This document shows, piece by piece, positions 17,453 through 25,571 of a stretch of 64,000 bases of DNA (positions are counted from its first letter, which is position 1; every line of letters begins with the position of its first letter). The translations under genes were made by a program, and so were the position numbers. Source of the DNA: Brucella haematophila (GTDB taxonomy: Bacteria > Pseudomonadota > Alphaproteobacteria > Rhizobiales > Rhizobiaceae); contig NZ_VCPE01000015.1 of the NCBI RefSeq assembly GCF_005938105.1, positions 62,001 through 126,000 on the forward strand, in the 5' to 3' direction. The notes below the pieces were generated by a model. That model saw only the letters and a program-made list of their open reading frames with translations, did not search any database and was not told where the DNA came from.

Positions 17453-18700
17453 GTGTCATATCGCCGAAAAACAGTCGTGGTGTTAAAGGGATATCCGCGC
17501 CTGTCTGAAACATTCATCGCCCAGGAATTGCTTGGGTTGGAACAGTCGGGTTTCGATCTGGTTCTCGTGGCTCTGCGGCGACCAACCGATAAAAAGACCC
17601 ACCCTGTGCATGACGAAATTCGTGCGCCAGTCCATTATCTGCCTGAATATCTACGCGATGAACCCCGCCGTGTTCTGTCGGCACTGATCGCCTGTATGCC
17701 GCGCCCCGGTTTCTGGCGCGGGTTGAAGGCTGTCCTCAAGGATTTTCGGAAGGATCCGACACGCAATCGTATCCGGCGCTTCGGACAAGCCGCCGTTCTT
17801 GCGGCGGAGTGGCCCGAAGGAGCGGAATGGATTCACGCACATTTTATCCATACACCCGCATCCGTTGCCGCCTATGCCAGCCAGATTACCGGCATTGGAT
17901 GGACATGCTCCGCTCATGCCAAGGACATCTGGACTTCGCCGGATTGGGAATTGCAGGGCAAACTTACCAGCACACGCTGGACGGTAACGTGCACGCATTC
18001 TGGCTTCAACCATCTGCGCCAGCTTGGAGGCCCCAAGTCCAATGTGCATCTGAGTTACCATGGCCTCGATCTCGCCCGATTCGGACCGTTCGAGGGAAAC
18101 CGCTCGCTGCGCAACGGCAGTGAAGCGGACGATCCCGTTAGAATCCTGAGCGTCGGTCGCGCCGTCGAGAAAAAGGGCTATGACATTGTGCTGAAAGCAC
18201 TCAGCCTGCTGCCCGATGATCTCCACTGGCGGTTCGAGCACATCGGTGATGGAGACAAGATCTCCAGCTTGAAAGCACTTGCAGGCGAACTGGGGATCGC
18301 TGAAAAAATCCTTTGGAAGGGCGCACTTGACCAGAAGGAAGTCCTTGCTGGCTATCAAGCCGCCGATATCTTCGTACTCGCTTGCCGGGTTACCGCGGAT
18401 GGCGACAGGGATGGCCTGCCGAACGTGCTGGTGGAAGCATCGAGCCAGGGACTGATCTCGGTCTCCACCAACATTTCCGGTGTACCGGAATTACTGATAG
18501 ACGGTGAGAACGGCCTGATCGTTGCGCCTGAAGACCCCGAGGCTTTGGCCAAAGCCATGGAAACTGCGATCCGCGATGCGAGTTTCCGCCATCGTCTGGG
18601 GCGCGCCGCCGAAAAGCGCGTGCGGACGGAATTCAACTTCCACACCAGCATCCATCAACTGAAGGCCTTGTTTGAAACCGAATGGCAGCCAAGCAAATGA
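17453..18700 (+). CDS. GT4-family glycosyltransferase
   Basis: A 415-residue retaining GT-B glycosyltransferase. The N-terminus reads VVVLKGYPRLSETFI, the typical acceptor-domain start of this group. Later come ILSVGRAVEKKGYDIVLKAL and the catalytic E-x7-E region as DGLPNVLVEASSQGLISVSTNISGVPELL. It uses a GTG start at 17453 preceded by AAGGG. It is placed between two MurG-like paralogs and overlaps the third gene by 19 bases. It probably adds a sugar to the same lipid-linked or polymeric acceptor. Confidence 0.88.
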   Translation: MSYRRKTVVVLKGYPRLSETFIAQELLGLEQSGFDLVLVALRRPTDKKTHPVHDEIRAPVHYLPEYLRDEPRRVLSALIACMPRPGFWRGLKAVLKDFRKDPTRNRIRRFGQAAVLAAEWPEGAEWIHAHFIHTPASVAAYASQITGIGWTCSAHAKDIWTSPDWELQGKLTSTRWTVTCTHSGFNHLRQLGGPKSNVHLSYHGLDLARFGPFEGNRSLRNGSEADDPVRILSVGRAVEKKGYDIVLKALSLLPDDLHWRFEHIGDGDKISSLKALAGELGIAEKILWKGALDQKEVLAGYQAADIFVLACRVTADGDRDGLPNVLVEASSQGLISVSTNISGVPELLIDGENGLIVAPEDPEALAKAMETAIRDASFRHRLGRAAEKRVRTEFNFHTSIHQLKALFETEWQPSK

Positions 18701-19848
18701 GGCAATCGACGACAGGACCGCGCGTGTTGTTCTATGTCCAGCATCTGCTCGGCATCGGTCATCTTGCGCGCGCCAGTCGCATTGCCCGCGCACTGACGCA
18801 AGACGGTTTCGACGTCACCATGGTCACCGGCGGCATGCCTGTTCCGGGATTTCCGGGGCCTGAGGTGAACCATGTGGCACTACCGGCTATAGCTTCGGGT
18901 GATGCAGGTTTTTCAGGGCTTGCCGATGCCTTCGGCAATCCGCTGACCGATGAATTCAAGGCTGACCGTCGTGATAAGCTGCTTGCCACATTTCGGGATG
19001 TCCAGCCTGAAATCGTTATCATCGAAGCATTTCCTTTTGGACGCCGACAGGTTCGCTTCGAGCTGATCCCGCTGCTTGATGAAATCAACGCTATGACGCC
19101 GAGGCCATTGGTGCTGACCTCATTGCGCGATATTCTGCAGGAACGGGCCAAGCCCGGTCGCGACGAGGAAAGCGTGGCTCTGGTGCAGCGCTATTTCGAT
19201 CATGTGTTCGTTCACGGTGATCCGCAGTTTGCGCGGCTGGAGGATAGTTTTCCGCTGCACGCAGATATTGCCGACAAGGTTATCTATACCGGCCTTGTCG
19301 CGGCACCACCGCCCTCACCCCCTACGGAGACTTTTGATATCGTCGTTTCGGCTGGTGGTGGTGCTGTCGGTGCCCTACTGATCCGCGCAGCTCTGGAGGC
19401 CGCAAAGCGCCTGTCACCTGACCTTTCCTGGTGCATCGTGACCGGCCCTAATCTGCAGCAATCGGATTTTGACGATATCGCGGCGGAAGCCCCGGACAAT
19501 GTCCGCATCTTCCGCTTCCGGCAAGACTTTCCAAGCCTTCTGCTCAAGGCTCGCCTGTCAGTCTCTCAGGCCGGGTACAATACAGTGTGCGATATCCTCC
19601 GTGCGGGCTGCAGTTCCTTGCTCATCCCGTTCACAGCGGGTGGAGAAACCGAGCAGATGGCACGCGCACGACATTTGGAAAAGCTCGGTCTTGCGTCGGT
19701 TCTCACAGAAGATGAGTTATCAGCGGATAGCATGACCGATGCCATAGACAAGACACTTGCCGCACCTCGTTTGCCAGCTCACAATCTTGATCTCGACGGC
19801 GCGCATCGCACCGCAGAGATCCTGCATGGTCTTCTCGCCAAGCGCTAG
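18682..19848 (+). CDS. second MurG/GT28-like glycosyltransferase
   Basis: A 388-residue GT-B protein, paralog of the one at 16237. It opens RVLFYVQHLLGIGHLARASRI and has DIVVSAGGGAVGALLI, LSVSQAGYNTVCDIL and SLLIPFTAGGETEQMARA in the donor domain. The QAGYNT and GGETEQ elements are the UDP-sugar contacts of GT28-type enzymes. Its start lies inside the previous gene (19-base overlap), indicating translational coupling. It is the last plus-strand gene of the run that begins at 7726. A repeat lies between it and the convergent gene. Confidence 0.82.
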   Translation: MAAKQMRQSTTGPRVLFYVQHLLGIGHLARASRIARALTQDGFDVTMVTGGMPVPGFPGPEVNHVALPAIASGDAGFSGLADAFGNPLTDEFKADRRDKLLATFRDVQPEIVIIEAFPFGRRQVRFELIPLLDEINAMTPRPLVLTSLRDILQERAKPGRDEESVALVQRYFDHVFVHGDPQFARLEDSFPLHADIADKVIYTGLVAAPPPSPPTETFDIVVSAGGGAVGALLIRAALEAAKRLSPDLSWCIVTGPNLQQSDFDDIAAEAPDNVRIFRFRQDFPSLLLKARLSVSQAGYNTVCDILRAGCSSLLIPFTAGGETEQMARARHLEKLGLASVLTEDELSADSMTDAIDKTLAAPRLPAHNLDLDGAHRTAEILHGLLAKR

Positions 19849-19860
19849 TTACTTGTTTGT

Positions 19861-19909
19861 ACGCATATCTTGTCCGAAAACCGTTTCACACTTTTCGGGA
19901 TGTGCGTTA
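19861..19909. repeat. mosaic repeat, copy 2 (module A only)
   Basis: A single copy of module A: ACGCATATCTTGTCCGAAAA ... CACTTTTCGGGATGTGCGT, in the opposite orientation to the copy at 7436. It fills the gap between two convergent genes and its edge supplies the TAA stop of the minus-strand gene. As a hairpin in a convergent gap it may act as a bidirectional terminator. Confidence 0.75.
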
Positions 19910-20581
19910 GACGGTGCCGATCAGCATGAATCTGGTATATTTCTTCATGGGCAGCGCGCCGGCGAACGCGGTCGTTTCCAGTGACGCCTGGGCAATGAAT
20001 TCATCCAGCGACGCGACACAGTTCACATGGGTCGGTTCGCTAAAATAATCGTTCGATTGCAGGAGAACGCGAGTTCCCTTTGGCAGCAGCGACAACCACG
20101 CAGGCAAGTCAGCAATATGTTCGCAACTGGTGTTGATCACCAGATCGGCACCAAGTTCCATATAGGCAAGATCATACATATCGGCGGTCAATGCCCGAAA
20201 CCGATCCGCCCATGCGCTGTTCAAGGTTTCAGCGACAGCGCCAACATGGGGATCGATATCAAAACTGTCGATCGCCCCGATCTCGAAGCGCTGATCTTCT
20301 AGAAACATCGCGGCCAGAACGCCATACCAGCCGCCAAGTATGGCAATGCGACCGAATTTTCCGCCGACGGTTTCAAACAGCGATTGCCGCGCCCAAATCT
20401 TGCAGGCCACTTGCTTATGGTTGAAGGCATTGCCGAGGTCTGCTTCGGGATGGCGGGCAACGACCCGCGACAACCCCTTGATCAGCGGGCTCGACGTATA
20501 CATGGCAGCACCACGCAAAATGTCGAATGCGCTTTCATGCCAATCAATGGTAGTCGCGTTTGGGTCGAATGTGTCCATCAT
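19907..20581 (-). CDS. class I SAM-methyltransferase-like protein
   Basis: About 224 residues. A Rossmann-like segment reads RIAILGGWYGVLAAMFL, followed by an acidic strand IDSFDIDPHVGAVAETLN, ALTADMYDL and ADLVINTSCEHIADLPAWL. This order matches class I methyltransferases, although the GxGxG loop is altered to LGGWYG. The last third ends in KKYTRFMLIGTV. The start is uncertain: ATG-ATG at 20581/20578 has no clear ribosome-binding site, and a TTG at 20617 would give 12 more residues with AGGA placed too close. It lies downstream of the metallophosphoesterase on the same strand. The substrate is unknown. Confidence 0.65.
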   Translation of the reverse strand: MMDTFDPNATTIDWHESAFDILRGAAMYTSSPLIKGLSRVVARHPEADLGNAFNHKQVACKIWARQSLFETVGGKFGRIAILGGWYGVLAAMFLEDQRFEIGAIDSFDIDPHVGAVAETLNSAWADRFRALTADMYDLAYMELGADLVINTSCEHIADLPAWLSLLPKGTRVLLQSNDYFSEPTHVNCVASLDEFIAQASLETTAFAGALPMKKYTRFMLIGTV

Positions 20582-20652
20582 GGGTAACTTGTAGGCCAGA
20601 CATTTATTGCTGGTCAATTCCTATGGCCGATTTGCATACAGAAATGCGCTGG

Positions 20653-22419
20653 TCATCTCGGATGTATCTCGCCGGTGGTCAGATCAATGACAAAGTTTCG
20701 TGATGGCAAACCGGAAATGAAGCGGTCGAACATCTGGAAAAGTCTGCCGAAGGCTTCCTGCATCGACCCGGTTGTCATCGCTTTTATGCGGCAGACATAG
20801 AGGTCCGACACCCATTTGTAGGCTGCAAGATGTGGCTCAGATATGGCTTCAAGCCCCAGATCACTGCCCATCCTGACACGATACCAGTCACCCAGAAACG
20901 TCATTGCGCTTATCCGCGACAGCAAGGCGGGATCAAGTCCGTATTCCACGGCAGAGATAGTTAGCTGGCGCTGGATATCACTATCACCAATTGCCGCTTT
21001 GAGATCGGCGGGCGCGCCGGAACTGAGGGGATGCTCGACGAGCGCCAGAGCGGCCAAATCCAGCAGCCCAAGATTTCTCACTGCTTCAGCAAGTTCTTCC
21101 GGCCACTCCCGGCGCAAAAAACGCCTGCCGACGAGATGCGCAAGGTGGCTCGACAGGAATTCCCCATGATTGGCAGCGTTAAGCAGTTCGCCAGGATTGA
21201 TTTTGTTCCTCTTCGCCTCGGCGGCATATTGAGAGAGGATGTCAGTGTCGAGTGCCATGTCATCAATGCTGATCGTCTCGATATCCAGCGAATTGGGCTG
21301 GATGCGCAAAATCTTGTAAGCGCCGGGAAAAGCGACCAGCGAGGGCACGGACACATTGAACAGAAAGCCATTGGCATTGCGATGGCGAGCCGTATCGTTG
21401 ATATGAAGATGACCACTGAAATGCACGCAAATGCCTGCATCAACCAAGGCATCACCAACATCCGGTTTCGGGATACGTCCCAAGAGGCTCGTTTGCCCAA
21501 GAACGGCAAGTTCGTCATCGCGCGTGCTGTCCAGCGGATCGAGGGCCGGATAATGAGAAAATGCGACGACCGTCTTTCCGAGTTTTCGCGCCCGTTCAGT
21601 GACCGATTTCACCCAATCCAGAATAAAGCGTTTATGGATCAGCATAGCGTTCCAGCCGGCATCGGTGCTGTCGGTGAAAGCCTCCTCCGCATCGCCGGTT
21701 TCTCCCGCCACCGGCACGAACACGTTGGCGTCGATCATCAGCATCCATAGATTTTCGACAGGCTCGACGAGATAGGACGCATCCATGAGTGTGCGAACAG
21801 TCAGACCGTCAGGCGAGCGAATTTCGAACTCCCTCGCTGATGGATGATCCTCAGTGCCAAACGGGGTTTCCCAATGCAGATATTCTGGCTTTCGGAAAAA
21901 GCCGACATCGCCTACGGACTGAAGGCCGAGCGGATAACCTGCGCAATGCAGTTTTTCGCTGATGATCAAGGCATCGTCGTCTGGCGAAGCCTTGCGTGCC
22001 GGATTGCTGGTTATCAGATCGTGGCCACCGCGAGCATTCAGAAAACGTTTCGACCGATGGCGCCCGCCAGGGCCAAAAATATCGTGATTGCCCGGCACCG
22101 CATAGAACTGCATGCCTTGGCGTCTGGCGTAATCGTCCAGAAGGGTCCGCAAACCTGTCATGGTCGCCGTCTGGCCGTCATCCGAGTAGTCACCCAGAAG
22201 GACAATGTGGCGGATTCCCCGCACGGCTGCATCATCCAGCGCGTATCGCAATGCGGCGGCGCTCTCGTTGAACACGCGTGTCGAACGGACGGTGTTGGCA
22301 AATGGACGCAATGCCATGGTCCGCTTGTTCACCGTGACCCCGGCAGTGCCGTAGTCGCCGAGAATATCGTGGTAGTGCGCGTCGGCAATCACGGCAATGG
22401 GCGGGAACTCTGATGTCAT
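20653..22419 (-). CDS. calcineurin-like metallophosphoesterase
   Basis: 588 residues. The N-terminal 330 residues carry the full metallophosphoesterase set: VIADAHYHDI (DxH), VLLGDYSDDG (GD), PGNHDIFG (GNH[DE]), FSHYPALD and HFSGHLHIND (GHxH). These bind two metal ions and hydrolyse phosphoesters. The C-terminal 250 residues are mostly helical and have no recognisable domain. No clear signal peptide or membrane segment is seen. It is divergent from the MBL-fold hydrolase at 22656. Removal of phosphate from a glycan precursor or a cyclic nucleotide are both possible; the substrate is not deducible. Confidence 0.85.
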   Translation of the reverse strand: MTSEFPPIAVIADAHYHDILGDYGTAGVTVNKRTMALRPFANTVRSTRVFNESAAALRYALDDAAVRGIRHIVLLGDYSDDGQTATMTGLRTLLDDYARRQGMQFYAVPGNHDIFGPGGRHRSKRFLNARGGHDLITSNPARKASPDDDALIISEKLHCAGYPLGLQSVGDVGFFRKPEYLHWETPFGTEDHPSAREFEIRSPDGLTVRTLMDASYLVEPVENLWMLMIDANVFVPVAGETGDAEEAFTDSTDAGWNAMLIHKRFILDWVKSVTERARKLGKTVVAFSHYPALDPLDSTRDDELAVLGQTSLLGRIPKPDVGDALVDAGICVHFSGHLHINDTARHRNANGFLFNVSVPSLVAFPGAYKILRIQPNSLDIETISIDDMALDTDILSQYAAEAKRNKINPGELLNAANHGEFLSSHLAHLVGRRFLRREWPEELAEAVRNLGLLDLAALALVEHPLSSGAPADLKAAIGDSDIQRQLTISAVEYGLDPALLSRISAMTFLGDWYRVRMGSDLGLEAISEPHLAAYKWVSDLYVCRIKAMTTGSMQEAFGRLFQMFDRFISGLPSRNFVIDLTTGEIHPR

Positions 22420-22655
22420 CCCTTAGAGATTTCCTTTACAACTTCTCACGCTTCATACCACCGACAAGAATGCTACATATTTAGTAGCAAGCTAGATTCG
22501 GCGCTCGCATAAGCTTCGCCGTCTGGCTAACATGCCATGATTGCGACAAAACCGGAAACGGTCGGACAAACGTTGATTTTCTTGCCGAAGAGCCAGAACT
22601 CCTGGGGAGTAGCAGCCTTCGAAATTGCGCGACGGCAGAAAGAGAGAGCGACACA

Positions 22656-23474
22656 GTGTTTCGGGTGCGTTTTTGGGGAGTGCGGGGCAGTCTGCCGGTC
22701 TCAGGACCGGATTTCAGGCAGTATGGCGGCAATACTGTCTGCATCGAGATGCAATGCGGTGAACACAGATTGCTGTTCGATGCCGGATCTGGCCTGCTGC
22801 CTGCCGGAAAATCGTTGCTTGCCGAAGGCATTTCCAACTTCAAGCTGTTCTTTTCACACTGTCATTATGATCACATTATCGGCCTGCCTTATTTCGCGCC
22901 ACTCTTTGATGCCCGTTCGGCGGTGGAACTCTGGTCCGGGCATATGTACGGGAAGATGAGCACGAGCGAGATTGTTGCGGAATTTATACGCCCCCCGTGG
23001 TTTCCAATCGAAATAGACGTCTGCCCCGCAAAAATGATTTGTAAGGATTTTAAATCCGGCGACATTCTGAAACCCCATCCCGGTGTTGAGATCAGAACCG
23101 GAAGCCTCAATCATCCCGGCGGTGCAATCGGCTATCGCGTGCAATGGGGTGGACGTTCGGTAGCGCTTATCACCGATACCGAGCATGAACCGGGTATCCT
23201 CGATCCTGCCGTGTTGAGTCTGATCGAAGGCGTAGACCTTTTCCTCTACGACACCACCTATACCGATGAGGAAATGCCAAAGCATATCGGTTACGGACAT
23301 TCTTCATGGCAGCACGCTATCCGGCTCGCCAAGGCAGCAGGTGCGAAGAATGTGGCTTTCATCCACCATTCGCCGTTGCGCACAGACGCCGAGATCGAAC
23401 TGATCGACCGGCAAGCCGCTAGTCAGTTTGCAGGCGCCTTCTCAGCGCGGGAAGGTCAGACCTTCGACGTCTAA
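22656..23474 (+). CDS. MBL-fold metallo-hydrolase
   Basis: 272 residues. It opens VRFWGVRGSLPVSGPDFRQY and has the zinc motif SHCHYDHIIG (HxHxDH), a further His in SLNHPGGAIGYRV, Asp in ALITDTEHE and His in HHSPLRTD. This sub-family is found near PhnP/RNase Z-like and cyclic-nucleotide phosphodiesterase-like proteins. The start is a GTG at 22656 with AGAGAG upstream. It is divergent from the metallophosphoesterase and overlaps the convergent deacetylase by four bases. A role in degrading the locus's cyclic nucleotide is possible but unproven. Confidence 0.85.
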   Translation: MFRVRFWGVRGSLPVSGPDFRQYGGNTVCIEMQCGEHRLLFDAGSGLLPAGKSLLAEGISNFKLFFSHCHYDHIIGLPYFAPLFDARSAVELWSGHMYGKMSTSEIVAEFIRPPWFPIEIDVCPAKMICKDFKSGDILKPHPGVEIRTGSLNHPGGAIGYRVQWGGRSVALITDTEHEPGILDPAVLSLIEGVDLFLYDTTYTDEEMPKHIGYGHSSWQHAIRLAKAAGAKNVAFIHHSPLRTDAEIELIDRQAASQFAGAFSAREGQTFDV

Positions 23475-24217
23475 GTCTGAGCAAGCATATCCGGCAGCGC
23501 TACCCATCGGTTGCCAGGATGAGATGCTGTCTGTTCAAAGAACACGTCGAGAAACTGCCACGCAGACTCGTCGTGTACCAGATGATGAGTCAGAAAGCCC
23601 ATGCTGCCGCCGCCATCGAACATCACCCGCAATCGACGGACGATGTCATCGATCAAAGCAACGTGGTCACGGGCGCCCCGCGTTCCATGCCAGTCCATCA
23701 GATCGACATGAGTGTTGATCATCGGCAATGGACCGAGCTTCTCCGGTCCGAAAACCGACAGAGCACCGAACCCAAGGCCAGCAAGCACACCCACTAACGA
23801 CGGCGCAATGCGATTCCATGGCGGCACCAGAACGGGTGCAAAACGGCCAGCATGGAGCACCTCAAGACGGTTTAAGCCAGATTTCAGCTCCGCTGCGACA
23901 ACATCAATCGGCCTGTGCTCGCCAAGCTCCTGCTTCTTCTCGTGCTCACCGGCAAAATTGGTGTGCGACCAGCCGTGGACGACAACCGTAGCCAGCGGCC
24001 AATCTGCGAGGTAGTCAGCAAGCAACTCTCCCGTATGCTCGGGGATCACAGCCAGCGCCACAGGAACAGAATGACATGCGCTCAGATCAAGCAGTTGTGT
24101 CAGCGCCGGTGTTGGGAAAACGGCATCGTCATCACGTAGCCAGAGGTCCGCAACTTTGCCAGCCTTATGCCATCGATCCAGTTCGCGGTTTAGCGGTTCC
24201 CAGATGTCAGTTCCCAT
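23471..24217 (-). CDS. polysaccharide deacetylase-like protein
   Basis: 248 residues. The family elements are DLWLRDDDAVFPTPAL (catalytic and metal Asp), VALAVIPEHTGELL, VVHGWSHTNF (metal-binding HxxxH-type motif), PVLVPPWNRI and GFLTHHLVHDE. NodB-type deacetylases remove N- or O-acetyl groups from glycans. There is no signal peptide, so a cytosolic precursor is the likelier substrate. Its ATG overlaps the stop of the glycosyltransferase at 24217 (TAATG), so the pair is translationally coupled. Confidence 0.8.
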   Translation of the reverse strand: MGTDIWEPLNRELDRWHKAGKVADLWLRDDDAVFPTPALTQLLDLSACHSVPVALAVIPEHTGELLADYLADWPLATVVVHGWSHTNFAGEHEKKQELGEHRPIDVVAAELKSGLNRLEVLHAGRFAPVLVPPWNRIAPSLVGVLAGLGFGALSVFGPEKLGPLPMINTHVDLMDWHGTRGARDHVALIDDIVRRLRVMFDGGGSMGFLTHHLVHDESAWQFLDVFFEQTASHPGNRWVALPDMLAQT

Positions 24218-25308
24218 TACTTGCTGCCCACATGATATTTGAGAATTTCATCAAGACGTTCAGACGCCACTTCCAATGACCGCTCGTCTCGCACGAACTG
24301 TCGAGCCGCAAAGGCCATGTCGTTGCGGGTTTGGCCATTCGCCAGCGCCAAGCGTATCGCTTGAGCATATGCCACAACATCGCCCGGCGGCGTGAGAATA
24401 CCGGTACGCCCGTTGACCACGACTTCTGGCACACCAGCAATCGCCTGAGCCACAACTGGCAGACCGGCCGCCTGTGCTTCCAGATAAGCCAGCCCGTAAG
24501 CCTCGCCGCATCCAGGCCACACATAAAGAGTACTTTGCGCGAATAACCCCGCGATTTCCGATGGTTCCAATTCCCCGTGCCACTGGATTCGTTCCGGCGA
24601 AAAACCGGCAAACAATGCTTCCACCTCTGTGCGACAGGCACCATCACCCACGATGGAAAGTGTCCATGGGATATCATTGAGCAGCGCCAGTGATCCCGCC
24701 AGCATTCGATAACTGTCCATTTTGTCACCGCTGCGCATCATTGCCACCGCTATCAAGCGATCATGCTGTGGATGGGGCATCACCTCGGCAAACCCGGCAC
24801 AATCGATGAAAGGCGCCAACATCGCGACCCGAGCTTCGGGCACCACCTCTTCCAATCCCCTCCGGTCACGCTCGGTCAGGCAGATGTTGACGGTGGCCTC
24901 TTCCACAGTTTTCAGCAAGCTTTGCTGTATCTCTGTCCAGATGCCCGTGTTGCGTCTCGCGGAATACGATGCTTCGACTGTCACGTAAGGTATGCTGAAT
25001 GAGGTTGAAAGTACCGGCCCAAGCAAATCGGGAGCCTTGTAATAGGGATGATATGTCAACCACAAATCCGGGACGGTTTTACCCCGCCAAAGCGTCGAAA
25101 TCTGCGTGACCTCCCGCTCTGCTTGCATCTCCAACGCGGCAAAGGCTTCGACTGATGGCACCTTCAGGAAGCTACGAAATTCCGATACGACTTCCACCGC
25201 ATGACCCGCACGCCGCAGTGCTGCATTCAACAGCCTCGCCATCAACCGATCTCCAGAAGGAACCGGATGGTGCGGTGATTTCAACGGGGAATAAAAAGCG
25301 ATCTTCAT
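24217..25308 (-). CDS. GT4-family glycosyltransferase
   Basis: A 363-residue GT-B enzyme. The N-terminus is MKIAFYSPLKSPHHPVPSGD, with the glycine loop of family 4. The C-terminal domain has LIAVAMMRSGDKMDSYRMLA, LSIVGDGACRTEVEAL and the donor site STLYVWPGCGEAYGLAYLEAQAAGLPVVA (the E-x7-E pair in GEAYGLAYLE). It precedes and is coupled to the deacetylase, a common pairing in heteropolysaccharide synthesis where one enzyme adds an N-acetylated sugar and the other deacetylates it. That link is inferred from context. Confidence 0.85.
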   Translation of the reverse strand: MKIAFYSPLKSPHHPVPSGDRLMARLLNAALRRAGHAVEVVSEFRSFLKVPSVEAFAALEMQAEREVTQISTLWRGKTVPDLWLTYHPYYKAPDLLGPVLSTSFSIPYVTVEASYSARRNTGIWTEIQQSLLKTVEEATVNICLTERDRRGLEEVVPEARVAMLAPFIDCAGFAEVMPHPQHDRLIAVAMMRSGDKMDSYRMLAGSLALLNDIPWTLSIVGDGACRTEVEALFAGFSPERIQWHGELEPSEIAGLFAQSTLYVWPGCGEAYGLAYLEAQAAGLPVVAQAIAGVPEVVVNGRTGILTPPGDVVAYAQAIRLALANGQTRNDMAFAARQFVRDERSLEVASERLDEILKYHVGSK

Positions 25309-25571
25309 GGCGTCATCAATTTGGTCGTGGCTGCCATGTCAATCAATGCCCTACATGCTGAAATCGCTTGAAATTGAAGCGCTTTTTCATTTTGCACCGA
25401 CCAAAGCCGCAAGACAAGCTTTTTACTTGTCATTTGCAATCATTCTCGCTTGAGATTTGATCCCCAATCAATAATAGGGCCTGATCATCCAACGCCGGAG
25501 CTAGTCAAGAACTGATGCAAGGCTGCGACAGCTTCGCTCTGTCGGATCTGCGTTCGTGCCACCTCAGACAA

